A stretch of 64,000 nucleotides of DNA from Flagellimonas sp. CMM7. Its GTDB lineage: Bacteria; Bacteroidota; Bacteroidia; Flavobacteriales; Flavobacteriaceae. Positions 1 through 7,022 of this stretch are shown here, one piece after another. Numbering within the stretch: position 1 is the first letter of the stretch; every line of letters begins with the position of its first letter. Both the position numbers and the translations under genes were made by a program. The stretch covers positions 732,001-796,000 of the forward strand of contig NZ_CP090003.1 in the NCBI RefSeq assembly GCF_021390195.1, written 5' to 3'. The notes below the pieces were generated by a model, which saw nothing but the letters and a program-made list of their open reading frames with translations, was not told where the DNA came from and ran no database searches.

Positions 1-292
1 CCTTCATGGGTTCACCATCCCCTAGCCCTCTAATTGTAACCTCCGAAACATTGTTAATTTGAAGTGAATCTCTATCAGAAAGATTAAAAAGAATAGGCTT
101 GCTCACTCCTGAATCCAATACAAAAGTGAGTTCCTCCCCATTAATTTCAATAGGAATTATGATAAGGTTGTTAATAAGCTCAAAATTGATCTTTTGAAAC
201 TTTTGGTCCTTGGGTAACTTGAAGCCTTGTGCCGAAATCAAAAAAGGAAGTGACACAAAAAGAAGTGTAAAAAGATGTAGGTTTTTTTTCAA
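1..292 (-). CDS. Aspartyl protease (retropepsin-like) family protein, N-terminal part; runs off the window
   Basis: The minus strand is open from a TTG at 292 to the window edge (97 codons), so the C-terminal part lies outside. The product starts with a lysine pair, a hydrophobic stretch and an SAQ-type cleavage site at about residue 22, a clear signal peptide. It continues with FKLPKDQKF and later FVLDSGVSKPILFN, the D-S-G aspartyl-protease motif of flavobacterial exported proteins that usually carry a C-terminal PDZ domain. An in-frame TAG lies about 30 bases upstream with no ATG between, so TTG is the only sensible start. Family membership rests on the D-S-G context and the leader; protease activity is inferred. 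Confidence 0.72.
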   Translation of the reverse strand, partial: MKKNLHLFTLLFVSLPFLISAQGFKLPKDQKFQKINFELINNLIIIPIEINGEELTFVLDSGVSKPILFNLSDRDSLQINNVSEVTIRGLGDGEPMK

Positions 293-441
293 TTTGCTTA
301 CTTCTACAAGGTTATGCTATTCAATATACAAAATAATAACTGACTCTAACTTTAATTTAACATTCCTATAACCGCTCAAATAATGTAATAATGTGTTGTT
401 TCCAAGAGTTGGTTTTACCATTTTTGCTTAAAATTTAAAGC

Positions 442-1635
442 ATGCCAGGTATATCTAAAAAAGGGCTACAAATGCCGGCCTCTCCTATACGTAAATTGGT
501 TCCCTATGCTGAAGAAGCGAAAAAAAGAGGCACCCATGTAATTCATTTAAATATTGGGCAACCCGATATTAAGACCCCAAAAATAGCGTTGGATGCCGTA
601 AGAAACCACACCATTGAAGTTCTTGCGTATAGCATGACAGAAGGTTCCGAGCAATACAGAGAAAAAATCGCTGCTTATTATTCCAAAAAACACATAAATG
701 TCTCGGCCCAGGATATAATTGTAACCACGGGAGGGTCTGAGGCCCTTTCTTTTGTAATGGGAACCATTATGGATGGTGATGATGAAATTATTATCCCTGA
801 ACCTTTTTATGCCAACTATAACGGTTTTGCAACTGCTTCTGGGGTAAACGTTGTTCCAATCGCATCCTCTTTTGAGAGTAATTTTGCATTGCCTCCAATT
901 GCTGATTTTGAAAAACTAATAACTCCTAAAACAAAGGCTATTCTTATCTGTAATCCCGGAAACCCTACGGGATATCTGTACAGTAAAGAGGAGATTAAAC
1001 AGCTAGCAAATCTGGTCAAAAAGCATAATTTGTTTTTAGTTGCAGATGAAGTGTATAGAGAGTTTACTTATGAAGGGCGTGAACATCACTCTATTTTACA
1101 AGAATCAGGGCTTGAAGAGCATGCCATTATAGTAGATTCTGTATCCAAAAGGTATAGTATGTGCGGGGCACGTATTGGCTGTTTGGTTTCTAAAAACAAG
1201 GAAGTTATACAAACTGCAATGAAATTTGCACAAGCACGTTTATCTCCACCAACATTTGCTCAAATTGCCAGTGAAGCTGCTTTAGAAACCCCTGAAAGCT
1301 ATTTTGATGATGTCATTGAAGAATATGTAGAACGAAGAAATATTCTTATTTCAGAATTACAAAAGTTGGAAGGTGTCAGGATTGCAGTACCCCAGGGAGC
1401 ATTCTATTGTGTTGTTGAACTACCTGTTTCCAACTCTGATGATTTTGCCCAATGGCTTTTAGAAAAGTTTGAAATGCACGGGAGCACTGTAATGGTGGCT
1501 CCAGCTGGCGGATTCTATGCAACAGAGGGCCTAGGTGAAAATCAAATTAGAATTGCGTATGTTCTTGAAAAGGAACAACTTGTGAAAGCTGTTCAAATAT
1601 TAGGAGAAGCTTTGAAAATTTATACCACCAAGTGA
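442..1635 (+). CDS. PLP-dependent aminotransferase (class I/II, aspartate-aminotransferase-like)
   Basis: A 397-residue fold-type I aminotransferase of normal family length. Visible landmarks are NIGQPD (38-42), the cofactor-binding NPGNPTG (171-177), ADEVY (201-205), and SVSKRYSMCGARIG, in which K236 should form the Schiff base with pyridoxal phosphate. The enzyme moves an amino group between an amino acid and a 2-oxo acid in the cytoplasm; the exact substrate cannot be read from sequence. Its stop codon overlaps the GTG start of murB by 4 bases, so the two genes are probably translationally coupled. ATG 442 is preferred; a second in-frame ATG at residue 11 would remove only a short, poorly conserved leader. 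Confidence 0.9.
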   Translation: MPGISKKGLQMPASPIRKLVPYAEEAKKRGTHVIHLNIGQPDIKTPKIALDAVRNHTIEVLAYSMTEGSEQYREKIAAYYSKKHINVSAQDIIVTTGGSEALSFVMGTIMDGDDEIIIPEPFYANYNGFATASGVNVVPIASSFESNFALPPIADFEKLITPKTKAILICNPGNPTGYLYSKEEIKQLANLVKKHNLFLVADEVYREFTYEGREHHSILQESGLEEHAIIVDSVSKRYSMCGARIGCLVSKNKEVIQTAMKFAQARLSPPTFAQIASEAALETPESYFDDVIEEYVERRNILISELQKLEGVRIAVPQGAFYCVVELPVSNSDDFAQWLLEKFEMHGSTVMVAPAGGFYATEGLGENQIRIAYVLEKEQLVKAVQILGEALKIYTTK

Positions 1636-2648
1636 ACATTCAAGAAAACATATCGTTAAAAAGCTACAATACTTTTGGTATTGATGTGAAAGCCCGCTTT
1701 TTTATTGAAATAAATGGCCTTGCACAGCTTCAAAAGGTACTTGAACTTGAAGCATATCCAAAAAAATTCATCATAAGTGGTGGCAGTAATATGCTGCTTA
1801 CCAAGGATATTGATGCTTTGGTAATGCACATCAACTTAAAAGGGATAACGGTTGTTGAAGAAGATGAAGATGAAGTTGTGGTTAAGGCAATGGCAGGAGA
1901 AAACTGGCATGAACTGGTACTTTGGAGTTTGGACAATGGTTATGGCGGATTAGAAAACCTTTCGCTTATTCCCGGAAATACTGGAACAGCACCCATTCAG
2001 AACATTGGCGCGTATGGTGTGGAACTCAAAGATGTGTTTGTAAGTTGTTCCGCTATGGAAATAGAAAGCGGCAATTTAATTGCCTTTGATGCAAAAGATT
2101 GTGAATTTGGTTATAGAGATTCTATTTTCAAGAATGATGCTAAAGATAAGTACATTATAACCTCGGTAAACTTAAAACTTACCAAGAAAAACCATGATTT
2201 AAATACGGGCTATGGCGCCATTGAAGGTGAACTAAAGCAAAAAGGCATTGTTTATCCCACCATTCAAGATGTATCCAATGCTGTAATAGCGATTAGGCAA
2301 AGTAAATTGCCGGACCCCAAAGAGCTTGGGAATAGCGGTAGTTTCTTCAAAAATCCGGTAATCTCCAAAAAAAACTTAGAGAAACTTAAAAAAGTACATC
2401 CTAATATTCCCTCTTATAGCATGGATAAGGATCAATTCAAAGTTCCGGCAGGTTGGTTAATAGAGCAATGTGGATTTAAAGGGAAACGATATGGCGACGC
2501 TGGTGTTCATGAAAAACAGGCCTTGGTGCTTGTAAATTATGGAAATGCCACTGGTGGAGAAATACTTGAGTTGGCACAATTAATTCATCAAGAAGTGGAT
2601 AGTAAATTCAAAATTCGCATTCATCCAGAGGTTAATATAATAAAATAA
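1632..2648 (+). CDS. murB: UDP-N-acetylenolpyruvoylglucosamine reductase MurB
   Basis: This 338-residue enzyme catalyses the NADPH-dependent reduction that makes UDP-N-acetylmuramate, the second committed step of peptidoglycan precursor synthesis. The N-terminal FAD-binding region starts with KSYNTFGID and contains SGGSNMLL and NLSLIPGNTGTAPIQNIGAYG. The C-terminal part has GNSGSFFKNP, which holds the catalytic serine, and ends with HPEVNIIK, which holds the conserved glutamate. The start is GTG at 1632, overlapping the upstream aminotransferase stop in a GTGA arrangement. A strong hairpin immediately after the stop probably ends the two-gene transcript. Identification is firm. Confidence 0.96.
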   Translation: MNIQENISLKSYNTFGIDVKARFFIEINGLAQLQKVLELEAYPKKFIISGGSNMLLTKDIDALVMHINLKGITVVEEDEDEVVVKAMAGENWHELVLWSLDNGYGGLENLSLIPGNTGTAPIQNIGAYGVELKDVFVSCSAMEIESGNLIAFDAKDCEFGYRDSIFKNDAKDKYIITSVNLKLTKKNHDLNTGYGAIEGELKQKGIVYPTIQDVSNAVIAIRQSKLPDPKELGNSGSFFKNPVISKKNLEKLKKVHPNIPSYSMDKDQFKVPAGWLIEQCGFKGKRYGDAGVHEKQALVLVNYGNATGGEILELAQLIHQEVDSKFKIRIHPEVNIIK

Positions 2649-2678
2649 CCCCTGCATTGAATCAATCGCAGGGGTTAT
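2645..2678 (+). terminator. Hairpin overlapping the murB stop codon
   Basis: An 11-base perfect inverted repeat (ATAACCCCTGC at 2645-2655, GCAGGGGTTAT at 2668-2678) encloses a 12-base loop. The left arm includes the murB stop codon. No T-tract follows, so it may act as a pause or an RNA 3'-end stabiliser, not as a classical intrinsic terminator. Confidence 0.6.
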
Positions 2679-2743
2679 ACCAAACCAAACTAACCAAAAT
2701 TGTATATACTTAACTATGTATTCTTTCTTTATCTTGCATTTAG

Positions 2744-2777
2744 ACGCTAACAAATAATCCTTTTCCTATTTTAGCGT
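2744..2777. promoter_or_regulatory. Inverted repeat upstream of the ECF sigma gene (possible operator)
   Basis: ACGCTAA at 2744-2750 is matched by its reverse complement TTAGCGT at 2771-2777, with 20 bases between, in the 198-base gap before the sigma gene at 2847. Arms of 7 bases can arise by chance in this much DNA, so a regulatory role is only a suggestion. Confidence 0.25.
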
Positions 2778-2846
2778 TGTTCTATATACGATATAAACGT
2801 TATTTTAGATTTTAGCCCCCTAAAATTTTACCCTAACGACCCATAA

Positions 2847-3413
2847 ATGAGTACACTAATTGAGAAACATATTGTTTCATTGCTTGCTGAAAGAGATGAT
2901 AAAGCAATATCATTGCTATATGACAACTATGGGGATACCCTTTTTGGTGTAGCTTATAAAGTTGTAAGAGATGAGGATTTGGCGCAAGATGTTCTTCAGG
3001 AAAGTTTTATAAAAATCTGGAAAAAGGCAGATTCGTATGATCCATCCAAAGCAAAACTTTTCACTTGGCTGTTTCGTATTACCAGAAACACTGCCATAGA
3101 TAAGTTAAGAAGTGTTAACAATAAATCTGACAAAGAAGTCCAAATAGACGTTTCAGACGTATATAATTTAGGAGTAAACGGCATAAGGCCAGAATTTATG
3201 GATGTCCAAGACAACTTGGAAAAAATAGAGACCAAATATCAGGTTGTTTTGGAGGCTCTTTTTTTTCAAGGGATGACGCAGCAAGAAGCAAGTGAAGAGT
3301 TGGATATTCCTCTGGGAACAATTAAATCAAGATTGAAAATTGGTTTAAGGGAACTCGGTAAAATTTACGGTACAACTATGACCATTCTCCTACTGATAAT
3401 CTTATTACCATGA
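2847..3413 (+). CDS. ECF-type RNA polymerase sigma factor (sigma-70 family)
   Basis: This is a 188-residue group 4 sigma factor. Region 2 includes YKVVRDEDLAQDVLQES and the -10-recognition segment FTWLFRITRNTAIDKLR. Region 4 contains the helix-turn-helix segment MTQQEASEELDIPLGTIKSR. The gene overlaps the next gene by 4 bases in an ATGA arrangement. That gene encodes a membrane-spanning RskA-like anti-sigma factor, so this is a classic sigma/anti-sigma pair that probably senses envelope conditions. The protein ends in an odd 12-residue hydrophobic tail, TMTILLLIILLP. No exact TAnnTTTG box was seen upstream, so autoregulated transcription is possible but not shown. Confidence 0.92.
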   Translation: MSTLIEKHIVSLLAERDDKAISLLYDNYGDTLFGVAYKVVRDEDLAQDVLQESFIKIWKKADSYDPSKAKLFTWLFRITRNTAIDKLRSVNNKSDKEVQIDVSDVYNLGVNGIRPEFMDVQDNLEKIETKYQVVLEALFFQGMTQQEASEELDIPLGTIKSRLKIGLRELGKIYGTTMTILLLIILLP

Positions 3414-4168
3414 AAGAAAAAGTAAAAATATTCTTGGATTCCGATATACTGGAAAAATATCTTTTGGGAGATACTTCTAAAGAAGAGAACCTTAAGGCAG
3501 AAAGATACATCACCATGTATCCTGAAGTAAGGGAAATCTACAACGAGCTCCAGGATAACTTGGAAGCTTATGCTAAAGCATATGCTAGAAAAACACCGGA
3601 AGGGCTTAAAGAAATTATTCTTCACAGTGCTAGAAAAGAGCAAGTTGCAAGTAAAAAATTCTTCCGTTATGCTATTGCGGCCAGTGTGGCGATAATGATA
3701 TTTGCCGGCTCTTCTTATTTTTTCTGGAATCAGAACAAAAACCTTCAAGAAGAAAATACATTGGTTACCAACCAAATGAAGTCTTTGGAAGAAAACATGA
3801 AAAATCAACTGGAAGATGTCAGAAACCAGTTTATCGTTCTTAACAACCCTGATACCAAAAGATATAATGTGAGGGGCAAAATGGAAGCAAAAGAGCTTAA
3901 AGCCGTAGCTTACATAAATCCTGTTAAAAAATTATCCTATATCAACGTGAGCAACGTGCCCAATCTTCCTGAAAACAAATGTTTCCAAATGTGGGCAGAA
4001 GTAAATGGGGAATTGGTCAACTTGGGCGTCATCAAACAATTTGATGATAAAAACAAACTTTTGGCCATTCCATATGCAAAAAATGCAATAGGATATATTA
4101 CTATTGAACCAGAAGGAGGCAATACCTCACCTACAGTTCAAAATATAGTGGCCAATATCACTTATTAA
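3410..4168 (+). CDS. Membrane anti-sigma factor with RskA-like C-terminal domain
   Basis: 252 residues. The N-terminal 75 or so are cytoplasmic (LEKYLLGDTSKEENLKAE), as expected of an anti-sigma domain. One transmembrane segment lies at about residues 84-105 (FRYAIAASVAIMIFAGSSYF), followed by a coiled-coil stretch and a periplasmic C-terminal domain. That domain has features of the anti-sigma-K factor (RskA) family: the NPVKKLSYINVSNVPNLPENKCFQMW region and IGYITIEPEGG near the end. No HxxxCxxC zinc motif is visible, so it is a zinc-free type. It should hold the co-encoded sigma factor at the membrane until a signal releases it. The 4-base overlap with the sigma gene supports this pairing. 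Confidence 0.85.
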   Translation: MKEKVKIFLDSDILEKYLLGDTSKEENLKAERYITMYPEVREIYNELQDNLEAYAKAYARKTPEGLKEIILHSARKEQVASKKFFRYAIAASVAIMIFAGSSYFFWNQNKNLQEENTLVTNQMKSLEENMKNQLEDVRNQFIVLNNPDTKRYNVRGKMEAKELKAVAYINPVKKLSYINVSNVPNLPENKCFQMWAEVNGELVNLGVIKQFDDKNKLLAIPYAKNAIGYITIEPEGGNTSPTVQNIVANITY

Positions 4169-4220
4169 ACACTACCTCTAAAGTATCCTTAAACTTCAGT
4201 TCCTTTAGGCAGGTATTTTG

Positions 4221-4228
4221 TAACTTTG
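4221..4228 (+). promoter_or_regulatory. Bacteroidota -7 promoter box (TAACTTTG)
   Basis: Exact match to TAnnTTTG, preceded directly by ATTTTG. No clear -33 TTTG was found at the usual distance. The last three bases form a TTG that would otherwise look like a start codon, which argues that the downstream gene begins at the ATG at 4244. Confidence 0.5.
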
Positions 4229-4243
4229 TCCAAAAGTTGGAAT

Positions 4244-4453
4244 ATGAAGTTAGTATTGTTGACCATAGCTCTTTTAGGACTTGCCGTTGCTGGAATTGCA
4301 ATTAAAATATGGTCAAAAAAAGATGGCAAATTCGCGGGCACCTGCGCAAGTCAGAACCCTTACCTAAACAATGATGGAGAGGCTTGTGGATTCTGTGGAA
4401 AACTGCCATCTGAACAAGACTGTAAAAAAGATACTGTCCTAGAATTGCAATAG
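4244..4453 (+). CDS. Small membrane or secreted Cys-rich protein
   Basis: 69 residues starting at ATG 4244. One hydrophobic segment covers residues 2-20 (KLVLLTIALLGLAVAGIAI), followed by a short polar domain with four cysteines: GTCASQNPYL, ACGFCGK and EQDCKK. Similar short proteins occur in flavobacteria beside lipA and are usually annotated only as membrane or secreted protein. An upstream in-frame TTG at 4226 would add six residues, but it lies inside a TAnnTTTG promoter box and is rejected. The cysteines could bind a metal or form disulfides; no function is known. The gene sits between the anti-sigma gene and a second sigma factor. Confidence 0.75.
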   Translation: MKLVLLTIALLGLAVAGIAIKIWSKKDGKFAGTCASQNPYLNNDGEACGFCGKLPSEQDCKKDTVLELQ

Positions 4454-4487
4454 CATATTTTAAAATCCACCCTGCAAAATAAAGTTT

Positions 4488-5048
4488 TTGAACAAAGTTG
4501 AGCAGTCCATTCAGGAGAACATAAAAAAGGCAATAGATGGAAATCAAATTGCCTTTAGCATACTTTTGGACACTTTCTGGAATGATGTATATGGGTTTCA
4601 ACTCACGAGGACAAAAAATGAAAATGATGCTGAGGATATTACTATCAGGACATTTTCAAAAGCTTTTGACAAACTAAGCTCTTATGATGATTCCTATGAA
4701 TTTAAGACATGGCTCATCACTATCTCCAAGAACCTTCATGTAGACCTCATCAGAAAAAGGAAAAGAAGTCTTTTGGATGAAATGGACAATCATGGGGATG
4801 CAGTAAAAAAAGTTCTGGACGAAACACCCTCTGTAGAGGATCAATTGATCATAGAACAAAATCTTGCCAATCTTTTGCAGGACATTAAAAAATTAAAACC
4901 CCATTATCAAAAAGTAATCAACCTTAGATATTTCAACGAATTGAGTTATGCAGAAATAGCAAAAGAACTTAATGAGCCTGTAAACAATATCAAAGTAAAA
5001 CTGCTGCGCGCCAAAAAACTTTTAGCCGAAATCATCAAAAAAAAGTGA
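4488..5048 (+). CDS. ECF-type RNA polymerase sigma factor upstream of lipA
   Basis: 186 residues with region 2 (NENDAEDITIRTFSKAFDKL and FKTWLITISKNLHVDLIRK) and region 4 (LSYAEIAKELNEPVNNIKVK). The start is uncertain: TTG at 4488 gives a complete N-terminus, and the next methionine falls too late, after region 2 has begun. There is no anti-sigma gene beside it; the neighbours are the 69-residue membrane protein 34 bases upstream and lipA 60 bases downstream. Placement directly before lipA is, to my knowledge, common in flavobacteria. Target genes cannot be inferred from this window. Confidence 0.9.
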   Translation: MNKVEQSIQENIKKAIDGNQIAFSILLDTFWNDVYGFQLTRTKNENDAEDITIRTFSKAFDKLSSYDDSYEFKTWLITISKNLHVDLIRKRKRSLLDEMDNHGDAVKKVLDETPSVEDQLIIEQNLANLLQDIKKLKPHYQKVINLRYFNELSYAEIAKELNEPVNNIKVKLLRAKKLLAEIIKKK

Positions 5049-5083
5049 GGTAATCGCAGGAACTTCTTTCCTTGCCAGTTTTG

Positions 5084-5091
5084 TACCTTTG
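5084..5091 (+). promoter_or_regulatory. Bacteroidota -7 promoter box (TACCTTTG) before lipA
   Basis: Exact TAnnTTTG, 17 bases before the lipA ATG and preceded by GCCAGTTTTG. No convincing -33 element was found. It suggests lipA has its own promoter and is not only co-transcribed with the sigma gene. Confidence 0.5.
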
Positions 5092-5108
5092 TAAATCAAA
5101 TTTCTTTT

Positions 5109-5984
5109 ATGAGCACAGCTGTTATAGACAATGTTCTACCTCCAAAAGGAAAGCCAAAATGGCTTAGGGTAAAACTCCCAACTGGTAAAAAATATACGCA
5201 GTTAAGAGGTCTTGTAGATAAGTATGACCTACATACCATTTGTACCTCGGGAAGTTGTCCCAATATGGGAGAATGCTGGGGTGAAGGAACGGCTACTTTT
5301 ATGATTCTAGGTAATGTTTGCACTCGTTCTTGCGGATTCTGCGGTGTTAAGACCGGTAGGCCAGAAAGTGTGGACTGGGCGGAACCGGAAAAAGTGGCAA
5401 GATCCATAAAAATTATGGGGATTAAGCATGCTGTTGTTACTTCGGTTGATAGGGATGATCTAAAAGATATGGGGTCTATCATATGGGCAGAAACAGTTAA
5501 GTCCATTAGAAGAATGAACGCAGAAACCACACTGGAAACACTTATTCCTGACTTTCAAGGAATTGAAACCCATTTAGATAGAATCCTTGAGGTTTCTCCA
5601 GAGGTAATCTCCCACAACATGGAAACCGTAAAACGGCTGACCAGAGAGGTTCGTATTCAAGCTAAATACGAAAGAAGTTTAGGTGTATTGGATTATCTCA
5701 AGAAAAATGGGGCCAACAGAACCAAATCTGGTATTATGCTGGGGCTTGGCGAAATGGAAGAAGAGGTCATCAATACCATGGAAGACTTAAGAAAGGTTAA
5801 TGTTGATGTAGTTACTATTGGGCAATATCTTCAACCATCAAAAAAACACCTACCCGTAAAGGAATTTATACTTCCTGAGCAGTTTAAAAAATATGAGGAA
5901 ATAGGTTTAGAAATGGGCTTTAGGCATGTAGAAAGTGGAGCTTTGGTCCGCTCCTCGTACAAAGCTCATAAACATATTCACTAG
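5109..5984 (+). CDS. lipA: Lipoyl synthase LipA (radical SAM)
   Basis: The 291-residue enzyme inserts two sulfur atoms into octanoyl groups carried on lipoyl-dependent proteins such as the E2 subunits of 2-oxoacid dehydrogenases. Both iron-sulfur cluster motifs are intact: the auxiliary cluster cysteines C45, C50 and C56 (CTSGSCPNMGEC), and the radical SAM cluster C71, C75 and C78 (CTRSCGFC). The C-terminal RSSYKAH carries the serine that ligates the auxiliary cluster. Length and order match the family. It starts at ATG 5109, just after a TACCTTTG promoter box. Confidence 0.97.
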   Translation: MSTAVIDNVLPPKGKPKWLRVKLPTGKKYTQLRGLVDKYDLHTICTSGSCPNMGECWGEGTATFMILGNVCTRSCGFCGVKTGRPESVDWAEPEKVARSIKIMGIKHAVVTSVDRDDLKDMGSIIWAETVKSIRRMNAETTLETLIPDFQGIETHLDRILEVSPEVISHNMETVKRLTREVRIQAKYERSLGVLDYLKKNGANRTKSGIMLGLGEMEEEVINTMEDLRKVNVDVVTIGQYLQPSKKHLPVKEFILPEQFKKYEEIGLEMGFRHVESGALVRSSYKAHKHIH

Positions 5985-6011
5985 CCTCCATACTTTACCT
6001 ATTCTTATCAC

Positions 6012-7022
6012 ATGAAACATGTTAACATTGGCATAAACGGCTTTGGGCGCATTGGAAGGACACTATTTAGGTTACTTCAAAACCATTCTAACATAAATGT
6101 AGTGGCCATTAATGATTTAAGTGATGCCAAAACCTTGGCTCATCTCTTAAAATATGATAGCATTCATGGTACTCTAAATGCCAATATAGATTCCAGTGAG
6201 AGTGACATCATTGTTGATGGCAAAAAAGTAAAGGTATTAAATCATAATACTCCACAAGAGATTGACTGGAAAGCACACCGTGTGGATATTGTAATTGAAG
6301 CTTCGGGAAAATTTAAAAAGAAAGAACATCTGACCCAGCATCTAGAAAATGGTGCTAAAAAGGTTATCCTGTCTGTTCCACCAGAAGATGATGATATTAA
6401 AATGGTGGTGATTGGAGTAAATGAAACCCAGATTGACGCGGACGATCATATCGTTTCCAATGCTTCATGCACGACCAACAATGCAGCTCCCATGATAAAA
6501 GTAATAGATGAGCTATGCGGTATTGAACAAGCCTATATTACTACGATTCATTCCTATACGTCCGATCAGAGCTTGCATGACAGGCCTCATAGAGATTTAA
6601 GAAGGTCTAGAGCCGCCGGACAGTCCATTATACCCACAACTACAGGTGCCGCAAAAGCGCTAACAAGGGTTTTTCCGCAACTATCAGATGTCATTGGAGG
6701 ATGTGGCATTCGTGTTCCCGTGCCAAACGGCTCATTGACGGACATAACGTTCAATGTTAAAAAAGAAACCTCAATTGAAGAAATAAACCATACTTTTGAG
6801 TATTACGCCAATAATCAACTGAATAATATACTTCAGTATACCGAAGACCCCATTGTTTCCATTGATATAAACAATAGTTGTTATTCTTGTACGTTTGATT
6901 CATTAATGACCTCCGTTATTGGAAAAATGGTGAAAATCATTGGATGGTATGATAATGAGACTGGATATTGCTCCAGAATTGTTGATTTAATAGCTTTATT
7001 TATAAAGAAAAACTACGTTTGA
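6012..7022 (+). CDS. gap: Glyceraldehyde-3-phosphate dehydrogenase, type I
   Basis: 336 residues. The NAD-binding fold begins with NIGINGFGRIGR. Aspartate 35 (VAIND) indicates NAD over NADP. The catalytic cysteine is C153 in SNASCTTN and its partner histidine is H180 in TTIHSYTSDQ. The usual second cysteine four positions after C153 is asparagine here (CTTNN), a variant I associate with a flavobacterial subgroup. The enzyme converts glyceraldehyde 3-phosphate to 1,3-bisphosphoglycerate, or the reverse, in glycolysis and gluconeogenesis. Its stop overlaps the TTG start of a hybrid histidine kinase by 4 bases, an unusual partner. Whether a second gap gene exists elsewhere cannot be seen here. 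Confidence 0.93.
   Translation: MKHVNIGINGFGRIGRTLFRLLQNHSNINVVAINDLSDAKTLAHLLKYDSIHGTLNANIDSSESDIIVDGKKVKVLNHNTPQEIDWKAHRVDIVIEASGKFKKKEHLTQHLENGAKKVILSVPPEDDDIKMVVIGVNETQIDADDHIVSNASCTTNNAAPMIKVIDELCGIEQAYITTIHSYTSDQSLHDRPHRDLRRSRAAGQSIIPTTTGAAKALTRVFPQLSDVIGGCGIRVPVPNGSLTDITFNVKKETSIEEINHTFEYYANNQLNNILQYTEDPIVSIDINNSCYSCTFDSLMTSVIGKMVKIIGWYDNETGYCSRIVDLIALFIKKNYV

Noticed and set aside
4226..4243. TTG start for the small Cys-rich protein
   Set aside because: The TTG is the end of the TAACTTTG promoter box; ATG 4244 gives a normal hydrophobic N-terminus.
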